From a virus, in the IMG/VR virus record IMGVR_UViG_3300012363_000001, positions 100,872 through 164,871 of that record: a stretch of DNA of 64,000 bases, one strand, 5' to 3'. Positions 52,175 to 59,867 of the stretch are shown here, one piece after another (the stretch's first letter is position 1; every line of letters starts with the position of its first letter). The position numbers and the translations under genes were made by a program. The notes under the pieces were generated by a model. That model searched no databases and was not told the origin of the DNA. It saw only the letters and a program-made list of their open reading frames with translations.

Positions 52175-54598
52175 TTAAGGTGTCCCGAGGTATGTGGTAT
52201 TTTCTTCGGGACGTTGAGAGCTTGCCTTCTCATTCTTCATCTGCTGGGCTATTTCTTCCTGTCGACGACGCTTCAGGTCGGCTTCAAACGCAGCCGCACC
52301 TTTGACATCTCCACCGAGCCTCAAGAGAGCCGGGGTCGCCTTATCTACGGCCGCTGTAAAAGCTGCTAGAGAGTTGGCCCCGGAAGCGGCGGTCGTGCTG
52401 ATGTTTCCCATCTCCTTGAAGAGTTTCTGCCCTTCTTTCATACTGGCGGCAAGAGATGCTGGCGAGATGCCCGTTCCCTCTCCGCCGGCACCGGCCAAGA
52501 GTTCAAGTTGAGATGTTTCAGCTGCGGTCCGGGTTCGTTTCAGATAATCTGCTGACTGTCCGCCGCTGACCCCACGACGACCCCTCGGTGCTCCTCCGGC
52601 GCCGAGCCGAAGCGTTGGGTCTTGAGCAAATAATATATCTGACATCCGCTGAGCCTGGAGGTCGCCTTCAACGGTCTGCGGGAAGACTGCCTGGAGTCCG
52701 GCACCAATGGCCACCCGGGCTTCATTCACAGAGGAAAACGTCTTACCTCTGCCAACCTCGCCACGTCGGAAGGCTGTGATATCGCCGCCGTAGACATCGA
52801 AAAGTTTGTTCATCGATGTCGAGACTTTGTCGGAGCCACTGAAGATGCCCGGAATTCTAGCCCTGAGGTCTTGGGAAGTGGATTGCTGGTAGAAATTCCT
52901 TACCTGCGACCAGGTAATTCCCCGCATCCGGAGTTCAGGAGGTTCTGTCCCGTCTTGGGCGCTCATGGCCTGGGAAATAAGCTCTGGATGGGTGCTGATG
53001 TTAGTCAGATAGTCTCGGGACGCAATGCTGGTACCTGGTCCCAGAACCCGTTCTGCGGTCAGAATCCTGATGCCACGGCCCATTGGGTCCGCGCCGCCGC
53101 CAATACTCTTTAGGCCTGCCAATGCCTGGCCAGTGTATCCGGCCGTGACAGTGTCCATGGCTGAGCCACGGCCGAAACCAAATCTTGTCATCGCATCAGC
53201 AAATGGCACACCGCTGACAATCGGGCCCCCGGTCTGAAGTTGTGCCCCGGCGGCGATGCCAGCACGTTCAGCCGCGACCGCGTCCAGCCCCCCGAAGGAT
53301 GCCAGGAATCGGCTCGCGCGACCACCCGGGGCGGCAGCGGTTAGAATCTGCCCCGCGGCGCCGGCACCCATGCCCCCGGTCATTGCCCCCAAGACTGCAC
53401 CCATGTTGCGGTTGGCGAATCCCAAACCACCACCACGGACTGATTCAAAAGCACCGGTGACTTCACCACGGCTGAAGGCAGCGTTACGCCTGAACATCTG
53501 CAGCATGGGAACTTCACCCATCTGCATCCGGCGCATCATCCCCAGGTTCCCCTCAGCTTGTTCAGTGAAGGTGCCAAGCCTTTCCATGAGGTCTGGCATG
53601 GACTGTTTCTTCTGCTCAATAAATTTTCTCTGAGCTTCTTTGACTTCTGCCTCAACTTCGATGTCGGACATGTCCCGGAAGGCTCCGGCGGGTCTGGTCA
53701 CCAGCCCCATCATGAAGCCCGGAATCTTCCCGGCTCTCATGGCAAGTTTTAGGTCATCTGTCTGGAAGAATTCAGGGTTCTCGCGCCGAATCATTTGGAT
53801 TGCGGCAAGATTTGAAAGGTCGCCCTTACGGGTTTCTACAGCCAGGGTTCCGAAGGCTTGAGCGTGACGAGCAGCTGCCCGGACGTCCTGGAAATATTGG
53901 GACTGGAATTCTTTACCGACGTCCCCGATGAGTCCGATGCCCGCAGCCGGTGCTGCCAATCGTCTCAGGGCCGCAAGACCGAACCCAGCGGCTCCGCCCC
54001 CACCTGCGGCTGCAGCGGCTACACCAGCAACTCGGCCTCCGCCGCCCGGGGGCGCCGGTGCTCCTGGAGCCCCAAGAGCCGCGGCCGTGGCAGCTGTGCT
54101 ACCTCCACCGGGTACATAAGTAAAGGCTCCCGGCGCGGTCGCACTGGTTGCCCCCGGACCCGGCACTCCGGCACCCATCATTCCCTGAAGGTTCCGGTAA
54201 TTGGAGGTCAGTTCAAGAACAGCTCGGTTGAGGCTTTCAAATTGAGACCGTTGTTCTGATACAGACTGGCGGACCGAGGCCCCCAACTGCCGGAGAGAGT
54301 CTTGGCCTTGGACAGACAAATTCTTAAAAGCCGTGACCGATTCCAAGGAAAAGGCCCCGACGCGGCCCGCCTGTTGGGCTCCGCCACGACCAACCGTTTG
54401 GGCCCCTGAGGGCACAGCTCCGACGTTACCACCGCCGAAAAATGGGCTTCCGCCGCCACCACCAGGGCCTTGGGCACCTTTGAGGGCGTTGGCAAACTTC
54501 TCCGCTTCCTGCGTAAGCTCACGCAGAATGTTCTTGACTCGTTGGGCGCTGGCTTCGTCAACGGCAAAAGAAAATTTTAATTGTTTGGATTCGGGCAT
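52175..54598 (-). CDS. Tail tape-measure protein
   Basis: 807 residues. Helical start (DEASAQRVKNILRELTQEAE), a Gly-rich linker with GGGGGSPFFGGGN, then long helical stretches, low-complexity Gly/Ala (about 160-205) and a coiled-coil C-terminus. Position before hub genes and composition fit a tape measure; the family's length rule would predict a tail of about 120 nm (0.15 nm per residue). No lytic domain is visible. Confidence 0.6.
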   Translation of the reverse strand: MPESKQLKFSFAVDEASAQRVKNILRELTQEAEKFANALKGAQGPGGGGGSPFFGGGNVGAVPSGAQTVGRGGAQQAGRVGAFSLESVTAFKNLSVQGQDSLRQLGASVRQSVSEQRSQFESLNRAVLELTSNYRNLQGMMGAGVPGPGATSATAPGAFTYVPGGGSTAATAAALGAPGAPAPPGGGGRVAGVAAAAAGGGGAAGFGLAALRRLAAPAAGIGLIGDVGKEFQSQYFQDVRAAARHAQAFGTLAVETRKGDLSNLAAIQMIRRENPEFFQTDDLKLAMRAGKIPGFMMGLVTRPAGAFRDMSDIEVEAEVKEAQRKFIEQKKQSMPDLMERLGTFTEQAEGNLGMMRRMQMGEVPMLQMFRRNAAFSRGEVTGAFESVRGGGLGFANRNMGAVLGAMTGGMGAGAAGQILTAAAPGGRASRFLASFGGLDAVAAERAGIAAGAQLQTGGPIVSGVPFADAMTRFGFGRGSAMDTVTAGYTGQALAGLKSIGGGADPMGRGIRILTAERVLGPGTSIASRDYLTNISTHPELISQAMSAQDGTEPPELRMRGITWSQVRNFYQQSTSQDLRARIPGIFSGSDKVSTSMNKLFDVYGGDITAFRRGEVGRGKTFSSVNEARVAIGAGLQAVFPQTVEGDLQAQRMSDILFAQDPTLRLGAGGAPRGRRGVSGGQSADYLKRTRTAAETSQLELLAGAGGEGTGISPASLAASMKEGQKLFKEMGNISTTAASGANSLAAFTAAVDKATPALLRLGGDVKGAAAFEADLKRRRQEEIAQQMKNEKASSQRPEENTTYLGTP

Positions 54599-54625
54599 GA
54601 GTCGGCACTTCCCCTGAGAAGGCGC

Positions 54626-55210
54626 CTACGGTAGTAAGATTGTCCCCGGACGGTCTTTTTTCGGAGGATTGAATTTGCCCGGCCCATCGAGTTCTTCCTC
54701 AGGGAGTTCATCCACGAAAGTCATGGTAATATCTGGAGGAAGTTCGAGACGTGGGGCCTTCACCGTCGGGAGGTCTGTCTCTTCACCGACCGGAGCTGGT
54801 CGCAACGGTCTCGGGGCGTTGGGGTCTAGCTTGACGACCTCAGCGAACTTTTGAGCCTTTCTCTTTTTCTTGAACCGACGCTCCTCTTCCTCAGCAGCTA
54901 TCTTCGCAAACTCCTCGCGCTCCACGTCCTCAAAGTCTTCTTTGATGAAACGGGCGAAACGTTCTTCTTCGGATTCGATGAGTTCTGCCAGTTCCTTCTG
55001 ACGGTCCTCATCTTTCATTTCCTCGTAGACGCGCTCCCAGTAATTCAGAAGTACCTCGTGAAGAGGAAGGCGTTCGACCAGATGCAGTGGGACATGAAAC
55101 TTTTCGCTGAACCAGCGAAAGATGAAACGGAGATTGTAGTCGTCCCCGTCTTGCTTGATAACGTTCCGGAGGGCGACTAGCTTGAGTGAATCTCCGTAAT
55201 TCATTAACAT
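54626..55210 (-). CDS. Charged protein upstream of tape measure (tail-assembly chaperone candidate)
   Basis: 194 residues from the first ATG (55210); ATG 55204 is two codons later. Very charged and helical (RVYEEMKDEDRQKELAELIE; EREEFAKIAAEEEERRFKKK), with a Pro-rich C-terminal tail. Position immediately before the tape-measure gene is where tail-assembly chaperones lie. Its start overlaps the stop of the inserted HNH gene. No slippery sequence for a frameshift was found. Confidence 0.5.
   Translation of the reverse strand: MLMNYGDSLKLVALRNVIKQDGDDYNLRFIFRWFSEKFHVPLHLVERLPLHEVLLNYWERVYEEMKDEDRQKELAELIESEEERFARFIKEDFEDVEREEFAKIAAEEEERRFKKKRKAQKFAEVVKLDPNAPRPLRPAPVGEETDLPTVKAPRLELPPDITMTFVDELPEEELDGPGKFNPPKKDRPGTILLP
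54636..54642 (-). promoter_or_regulatory. CAATCTT motif at the end of the charged gene
   Basis: CAATCTT on the minus strand, inside the last codons of the charged gene, 37 bases before the tape-measure start. A further member of the tail-operon motif, although within coding sequence. Confidence 0.35.
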
Positions 55211-55692
55211 ACTTTTTTGCGCAGAAGGACTAGGACATGAATCATGGCTAGAGTTTCTGCATAGGTAAACTGACTGCCCTTCAGTTTATTGCAAAACCAA
55301 CAACACGGCACTACGTTACTGGCGGTATACCCCTGAGCGTTGTCTATTCTGTCAAGACCACCATGAGGTTTATTGTTGAAAAAATTGTCGCAGTAGACAC
55401 AAGGACTGTCGGTTAGTTGGGAGAATTCCTCACGCGTTAAATTAAAAACGAGACAGTTCTTTTTGGCGCGGGCTCGGTATTGGTAGAATTGCCCCTTAGG
55501 CGAAGCGTTGTAGACTTTTCTGCGAGCTAGGTCCTCGGGCGAAGATTGCCGAACCTTATCGTAAGCTCTTTTGGGAGGAGACCTGTCGTAAACTTTTCTA
55601 CATTCAATGCAGCCTCCACTGTTTTCATATCTCCAACTATGTCCAGTACCATTGTCGTGCCTTCGCTTGCAGACCGACCCTTCGCATTTCAT
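55204..55692 (-). CDS. HNH endonuclease in the tail operon
   Basis: 162 residues. The HNH core is CVYCDNFFNNKPHG, LDRIDNAQGYTASN and VVPCCWFCNKLKGSQF, with paired Cys at both ends; an N-terminal zinc region (CEGSVCKRRHDNG, CIECRKVYD) precedes it. Homing-type invader placed between two tail genes, same direction as the operon. The stop overlaps the next gene's start. It looks AT-richer than flanking genes. Confidence 0.82.
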   Translation of the reverse strand: MKCEGSVCKRRHDNGTGHSWRYENSGGCIECRKVYDRSPPKRAYDKVRQSSPEDLARRKVYNASPKGQFYQYRARAKKNCLVFNLTREEFSQLTDSPCVYCDNFFNNKPHGGLDRIDNAQGYTASNVVPCCWFCNKLKGSQFTYAETLAMIHVLVLLRKKVC

Positions 55693-55700
55693 AACTTTCC

Positions 55701-55715
55701 CGTACCTGAGGTACG
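55701..55715 (-). other. Short hairpin in the spacer before the HNH gene
   Basis: CGTACC and GGTACG form a 6-bp stem with a three-base loop in the 29-base gap upstream of the HNH start. Weak; no T-run. Confidence 0.3.
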
Positions 55716-55721
55716 ACTAAG

Positions 55722-56123
55722 TTAGGCAGCTTTCTCGACGGTGGTCTTCAACTCGTCTTTGGCCCCGGCCGCGTCCTTCTTCAGGGCTTCGAAAGCTTCT
55801 CTTTCGAGCTTGAGAATACCGTCATAGACAGCCGAGACCGGAGCCTCGTCGACAAGGTCAAGGCCGTTGCTGGCTTCTTTCCACCAAGTCGGGGCTTCGG
55901 TGAGGTGAATCCAAATCTTGGAGAAAACGGTAGCAATCCGATTGGCTTCTACGCTGGCATCAGGAGCGCCTGGACCCAGAAGGTCTCGGCGGAACTGGTC
56001 CCGACGGAGATTGTCTCGGTGTGCAAGCTTCATCCGGACCGTGAACTTGCCCGGAAACTGTTGGCCGGTGATTTCCCCGGTGGTGTTGATGGTGAAGGAC
56101 TGCTTCTCATCTGTAAATGCCAT
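55722..56123 (-). CDS. Small tail-operon protein
   Basis: 133 residues from ATG 56123. Strand-rich start (QSFTINTTGEITGQQFPGKF) and helical end (AVYDGILKLEREAFEALKKD). It fits a tail tube or assembly factor next to a tape-measure gene, but no family is recognised. Overlaps no neighbour; two-base gap to the upstream gene. Confidence 0.5.
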   Translation of the reverse strand: MAFTDEKQSFTINTTGEITGQQFPGKFTVRMKLAHRDNLRRDQFRRDLLGPGAPDASVEANRIATVFSKIWIHLTEAPTWWKEASNGLDLVDEAPVSAVYDGILKLEREAFEALKKDAAGAKDELKTTVEKAA

Positions 56124-56125
56124 GG

Positions 56126-56578
56126 TTATACCTCGATGGTTTTGACTTGAACTTCTGGCTTGCCCATGACCTTGGCTTTGAGAATACCCCAAAGCTCAAG
56201 TTTGATGGTGGTGAGTTTCCCAGCCTCAGCGTGGACCGTAATAGAACGACAATTACCTAACGGCTTACCGTCCATGAAGACTCTGGTATTGGCGCCGGTG
56301 GAAATCTTGTCATCGCATCCTTCGCGGGGACGAATCTCGAAAACTGGTACTATATGAACCTTCTTGGCCATAAAAACCTCTTCTGGGGGTTGTTTCAGGT
56401 CCTCAGGAAAGTCTTCGCCAGGGTTGGCGGTGGAGGACCCGTCAAGAAGAAGATTGTCTCTGGTCTCGGACTGTTCTTTCAGAAGACTTTTGAAGTGTTC
56501 GTAACGGCCGCCGTATAAAGCCCGGGCAGCTTCCGACCAATTAAGAAGGTTGTCTCTGACTTCAGAGTCTGGTATCAT
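56126..56578 (-). CDS. First gene of the tail operon, small hypothetical
   Basis: 150 residues if started at ATG 56578; an internal ATG at 56371 with a good GAGG site gives 81 residues. Codon third positions in the extra 69 codons look coding (mostly C or G), which favours the longer form; the short form has the better ribosome site. The C-terminal domain (VHIVPVFEIRPREG, TTIKLELWGILKAKV) is strand-rich. A CAATCTT lies inside it at 56450-56456. Leads the minus-strand operon and diverges from the gene at 56595. Confidence 0.5.
   Translation of the reverse strand: MIPDSEVRDNLLNWSEAARALYGGRYEHFKSLLKEQSETRDNLLLDGSSTANPGEDFPEDLKQPPEEVFMAKKVHIVPVFEIRPREGCDDKISTGANTRVFMDGKPLGNCRSITVHAEAGKLTTIKLELWGILKAKVMGKPEVQVKTIEV
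56550..56578 (+). promoter_or_regulatory. Putative promoter for the divergent + strand cluster
   Basis: TTGTCT (56550-56555), 17-base spacer, then TATCAT (56573-56578) preceded by TGG, an extended -10 arrangement. The transcript would start about 10 bases before the ATG at 56595. It overlaps the start of the minus-strand gene. Confidence 0.4.
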
Positions 56579-56584
56579 GCAGAG

Positions 56585-56593
56585 AGTATACCA
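56585..56593 (-). promoter_or_regulatory. Putative extended -10 promoter of the tail operon
   Basis: On the minus strand TGGTATACT, the same form as other candidate promoters in the window. It ends seven bases before the ATG at 56578, so a transcript would begin at about the A of that ATG and be leaderless, or lead to the internal start at 56371. Confidence 0.4.
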
Positions 56594-56594
56594 C

Positions 56595-57047
56595 ATGGCC
56601 CGAATCGCTTTTGCTCCGCACTATGATGCTCAGCTTTGGGCCGCGTACCCGAGGGCTCATCGTACCGGCTGCCAACCCAAGGAAGCCGTGGCCGTAGTCC
56701 ATCGTCTCAGTCGTTGGGCGCGGCTGCGAAGACCCAAAATTATTTTTATTGACGGCGACCCCATGAAAGCCAGTCATAGTTTCTACCGAGGGAAGACACG
56801 AACCATTCACTATGACACGAGCATGCTCTCCTGGTTGACAGTTGCTCACGAGTTCAGTCACTACTGGCATCATGTCCTCATTCAAGAAGAACTAATGGAA
56901 ACGATAGGTCGATTTCTCATCCCAAAACCTAAGAAAAATCGCTGGCATGGCCGGGTCCATAGACAGCTGGTTGCAGATAGCATACAGTACATTGACAAAT
57001 GGGTAGACCTACACGGTCAAGACTTACCCTTTGGAAGGAAAAAATGA
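56595..57047 (+). CDS. Putative HEXXH zinc metallopeptidase
   Basis: 150 residues from ATG 56595. TVAHEFSHYWHH (His85, Glu86, His89) is a zincin motif with a third ligand probably in HRQLVADSIQYI. No signal sequence. The protein diverges from the tail operon and leads the chain of small coupled genes. It resembles the lipoprotein's HELGHHW at the other end of the tail operon. Substrate unknown; a regulatory protease is possible. Confidence 0.6.
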   Translation: MARIAFAPHYDAQLWAAYPRAHRTGCQPKEAVAVVHRLSRWARLRRPKIIFIDGDPMKASHSFYRGKTRTIHYDTSMLSWLTVAHEFSHYWHHVLIQEELMETIGRFLIPKPKKNRWHGRVHRQLVADSIQYIDKWVDLHGQDLPFGRKK

Positions 57048-57169
57048 ACAGGCGCTTTGAGGCTGTACTGGTTATCATCATTGCCGTGCTGTTGGCCGCC
57101 ATGATGATGAAGCAAATTCGATTGCAGTTCACTTTGGCTTCCCGTCCAATGTCGCAGGAAAAGAGATGA
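57044..57169 (+). CDS. Small single-pass membrane protein (copy 1)
   Basis: 41 residues. ATGA overlap on both sides. The hydrophobic segment VLVIIIAVLLAAMMM spans the membrane. It is a tandem duplicate of the next gene: the DNA of the membrane segment is nearly identical. Possibly a holin-like or membrane-regulating micro-protein; function unknown. Confidence 0.6.
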   Translation: MNRRFEAVLVIIIAVLLAAMMMKQIRLQFTLASRPMSQEKR

Positions 57170-57306
57170 GTCGCAGTGGGTTGGTTGAATCGATTCTGGT
57201 CATCATCATTGCCGCGTTGCTGGCAGCCATGATGATTGAACACCGCCAAGTCAAAATCCGGACCGCGAAGTGTCACAATCAGACCTGTTCCATGAGGGTA
57301 AAATGA
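57166..57306 (+). CDS. Small single-pass membrane protein (copy 2)
   Basis: 46 residues, paralogue of the previous gene (ILVIIIAALLAAMMIEHRQV). Same membrane helix, longer basic tail ending with KCHNQTCSMRVK that carries two Cys. ATGA overlap with neighbours. Confidence 0.6.
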   Translation: MSRSGLVESILVIIIAALLAAMMIEHRQVKIRTAKCHNQTCSMRVK

Positions 57307-57641
57307 AAAATTTGACTTTTGCAGGAATATTTATCGGCGGTCTCGCCCTCGGGACCGTGGGCATGTCGGCTCTGGCCGAGACGAGACTCAAGGTCATTGC
57401 CAAAGACTACGTGCGCGCAGCCGAGGAGCTAAAGGAAGCGAAGAGCAACATCGAAGACCTCAGAAGCCAGGTCAGTCACTACGACAACAACAACTTCGAC
57501 ATGCACATGGCCGTGATGGATGTGCTTGATACCTTGAATGACGCGACCCTCAGTTGCGTGGACCGCAACATCAAAGCCCGGGGAATCGCCGCCAAGGCCC
57601 TGAACAACGTGCAGCTTCCTGACGACAGTGGCGGGCCATGA
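57303..57641 (+). CDS. Membrane-anchored or exported small protein
   Basis: 112 residues from ATG 57303. N-terminal hydrophobic stretch (FAGIFIGGLALGTVGMSALA) looks like a signal sequence or anchor; then a coiled coil (AAEELKEAKSNIEDLRSQVS). Single-Cys C-terminal region. The third gene of a run of coupled membrane-related genes. No family. Confidence 0.55.
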   Translation: MKNLTFAGIFIGGLALGTVGMSALAETRLKVIAKDYVRAAEELKEAKSNIEDLRSQVSHYDNNNFDMHMAVMDVLDTLNDATLSCVDRNIKARGIAAKALNNVQLPDDSGGP

Positions 57642-57859
57642 GCATCCCATCTATCAGACCGGTTGACAACGGCAGCTGGCCCGAGGTATACGCGATTGAG
57701 AATCTCCTCGCGGACTATCACGAGATGAGACGTCCATGGGGTTTCTACTGGGAAGGAATTCTCATTAGTGGTGACACCATCGCCAAGTACACGTACGACC
57801 TGGAAGAGTACCGGAAGATTTTTGGAGGAATGCAATGGCTAAACCATACGCCGAACTAA
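57638..57859 (+). CDS. Small hypothetical protein
   Basis: 73 residues, ATGA overlap. Aromatic-rich (EMRRPWGFYWEGILISGD, YRKIFGGMQWLNH). No family recognised. Confidence 0.5.
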   Translation: MSIPSIRPVDNGSWPEVYAIENLLADYHEMRRPWGFYWEGILISGDTIAKYTYDLEEYRKIFGGMQWLNHTPN

Positions 57860-58080
57860 AAAAGAAAATTGAAACCTTCATCGGGATGCCGACGACATTC
57901 TTGAAAGCAAGTGACTGGCGCGGCTACCTGATGGTGTGTTCACCAACCGGCAGGCTGGTGGGTCGAGTGGAAATCTACCTGAATGCAAAAGAGGAGCGTT
58001 GGAAGTTCGGCGGACTTTCTATGTTTCTTCCCAACGAGTCCGGTGGAACCGACGGCTGGAATACACTCTGCGACCTATGA
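57835..58080 (+). CDS. Small hypothetical protein
   Basis: 81 residues from ATG 57835 with GGAGG upstream, overlapping the previous gene by 25 bases. Mixed fold (FLKASDWRGYLMVCSPTG). No family recognised. Confidence 0.5.
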   Translation: MAKPYAELKKKIETFIGMPTTFLKASDWRGYLMVCSPTGRLVGRVEIYLNAKEERWKFGGLSMFLPNESGGTDGWNTLCDL

Positions 58081-58463
58081 AGACCAAGCGCGAAATCCAG
58101 AAGTACACCACGGCCCTGCGCAAGGAACTTCAGGCCATGAACCGTGAATACGACGAAGCCGGCGACGGGACCGGTGTCGATGAACGTTTTGACGCCAAGC
58201 TCAAGGCCCTGCTGACAGCCCCGGACCCGGTAGCCGCTGGCCAGAAAATCAAAGCCGCATTCTTGGTTCATCTACTCAGCGAATGGGCCCGGGGCAAGAT
58301 TGAAGGCAAGGTCACGGCCTTGACCTTCCAGAAGAAGTCTGCGCAGGCTCTGTCTCTGGCCAAGATGTTCCAGAAGCGCGGGGATGACAACGCCGCTCAG
58401 ACCCAGGTTCTCCGGAGCGCTGAGTTCGAGCGCCGAGCCAAGGAGCTTTCGACCAATGGGTAG
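58077..58463 (+). CDS. Charged helical hypothetical protein
   Basis: 128 residues, ATGA overlap. Helical and charged (REIQKYTTALRKELQAMNRE; ALSLAKMFQKRGDDNAAQTQ). Overlaps the following gene by 8 bases. Confidence 0.5.
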   Translation: MKTKREIQKYTTALRKELQAMNREYDEAGDGTGVDERFDAKLKALLTAPDPVAAGQKIKAAFLVHLLSEWARGKIEGKVTALTFQKKSAQALSLAKMFQKRGDDNAAQTQVLRSAEFERRAKELSTNG

Positions 58464-58710
58464 GTCCTTTGCCTGGGTCATCGTGAGGTATCGTATCCCG
58501 GGGGCAGCGCCAATGTACTGGGGTGGCAATAATTGTCCTGGAAGCACTTGGGTGCATAATCACCTAGACGCCGTCCGATTCTGTCGACAGGAAGATGCGA
58601 ACAAGACTCTGGAGTGGTGCTACAATGAGCCAGCGATTCGAAGCCAAGGCATGCGAATCGAAGAACACGGTTGGCTTGACGGCGACATTGTGGAAGGACG
58701 GTTAAGCTGA
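58456..58710 (+). CDS. Small hypothetical protein
   Basis: 84 residues. Several Trp and Cys residues (YWGGNNCPGSTWVHNH, TLEWCYNEPAIR) suggest a compact, possibly metal-bound or disulfide-linked fold. Overlaps the next gene at its stop. No family. Confidence 0.5.
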   Translation: MGRSFAWVIVRYRIPGAAPMYWGGNNCPGSTWVHNHLDAVRFCRQEDANKTLEWCYNEPAIRSQGMRIEEHGWLDGDIVEGRLS

Positions 58711-59195
58711 TGGCGATGATGCGATTAGCTAAGCTCACGCAGATGCAGCTGACCGCCCTGCGGCAGATGCTTCGAATCCTTCTCACGCGAGCGATGAGGC
58801 AAATTGTCAGGGAGGGCAAGAAGCCAGAGCTACCCGAGGCCGACACGTTGCTCAAAATCATGACCGCGAACGAGGCCTTCCTGGACCTGGACGCTGCGCT
58901 CCTGAGTCTGTGGTCAATCCTCCGGGCCAAGAACATGCCGGAAAGCTATTTGCCGATGTCCCAGAACCGCCACGTCAAGTACCTGACCATCGTCGAAGCC
59001 CAGTACACGGCAGAAGACTATCCGAACGTCCCCGAGGGGACCGTGAACGCGGCTCTGGAGCCAGTACTGCTCGAACAGCCTGGTCTCGTGGCTGCATTCC
59101 GGGATGCGGCCTGGATTGCTGAAAAGGACCTGCCGGGCAACGACGAGAAGGGCGTCTTTGTCACTCAAATTCCCGAGACTGGATTCTTGAATTGA
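58710..59195 (+). CDS. Helical hypothetical protein
   Basis: 161 residues, ATG overlaps previous stop. The first half is helical and basic (MQLTALRQMLRILLTRAMRQ), the second more globular. No motif recognised. Confidence 0.5.
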   Translation: MAMMRLAKLTQMQLTALRQMLRILLTRAMRQIVREGKKPELPEADTLLKIMTANEAFLDLDAALLSLWSILRAKNMPESYLPMSQNRHVKYLTIVEAQYTAEDYPNVPEGTVNAALEPVLLEQPGLVAAFRDAAWIAEKDLPGNDEKGVFVTQIPETGFLN

Positions 59196-59202
59196 GCGCC
59201 CT

Positions 59203-59400
59203 ATGAAACCCTGTAAGGGTGGCGAACATTCTCTGGTCGAAATCTACCGTACCTACGGTGGCTATTTCCAGGGGGATACGGTTGTGCGTTGGTGCCAGTA
59301 CTGCGGCGGAGTCGTTGTCGACGCTGAGTTCGACGGGCGCGTCTTTCCGGGCCGCGTCCGGGAAATGGAATTCCCAGAAGTAGCCAAGGCTCGTCTATGA
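59203..59400 (+). CDS. Small putative zinc-binding protein
   Basis: 65 residues. N-terminal MKPCKGGEHSLVEIY and later WCQYCGG give a C...H...CxxC pattern, compatible with one zinc. Stop overlaps the RNase H start (ATGA). Confidence 0.5.
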   Translation: MKPCKGGEHSLVEIYRTYGGYFQGDTVVRWCQYCGGVVVDAEFDGRVFPGRVREMEFPEVAKARL

Positions 59401-59867
59401 TATCGGTCTATACCGATGGCAGCAGTCATGCTGGTGGAGGGAAGCCTGGTGGGTGGGCATATTACCTCGTCCACGATAGGGTCCCGATTACCTGTGGATA
59501 CGGCAGTGACCCGGAGACGACAAACAACGCCATGGAATTGAAGGCCGCCCTTGAAGGTCTCAATGCTGCCTATCTCTTCCGGCGCCTGCACCCCCAGGAA
59601 CAGGTCGAATTGGTATCCGATAGCGAGTATGTTCTCGGTGCGGCCTCGGGCACGAACCGCATCAAGAAAAACCTGCACCTTGCCACCGCGGTCCGTTCCT
59701 TCGCCGCCTTACTTAATGCCAAGACCCGTTGGGTTCCCGGCCACTCCGGAGATACTTTCAATGAGGCTTGTGACAGGTTAGCTCACAACGCCAAGGCAGA
59801 AATCTGCAAACATTGCGGTCCCAGGACAGCTGTAAGAAAGAAGAAAGCGTTATGTGGAAACGGATAA
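59397..59867 (+). CDS. rnhA: Ribonuclease HI
   Basis: Degrades RNA in RNA-DNA hybrids, removing primers. 156 residues, usual RNase HI length. Catalytic set: Asp7 in YTDGSS, Glu47 in NAMELKAA, Asp75 in VSDSEYVL and Asp126 in NEACDRLA, with His116 in WVPGHSGD. Complements the phage primase. C-terminal 20 residues (ICKHCGPRTAVRKKK) add a CxxC and a basic tail not common in the family. Confidence 0.93.
   Translation: MISVYTDGSSHAGGGKPGGWAYYLVHDRVPITCGYGSDPETTNNAMELKAALEGLNAAYLFRRLHPQEQVELVSDSEYVLGAASGTNRIKKNLHLATAVRSFAALLNAKTRWVPGHSGDTFNEACDRLAHNAKAEICKHCGPRTAVRKKKALCGNG

Noticed and set aside
55190-55700. Duplicated start region around the tail-operon HNH gene, as for the other two HNH genes
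   Set aside because: The possible match (about 15 of 20 bases with a gap, made of start codons and A/T) is not better than expected for low-complexity start regions.
54626-56578. Programmed frameshift in tail-assembly chaperone genes
   Set aside because: No slippery heptamer followed by an overlapping second frame was seen before the tape-measure gene.
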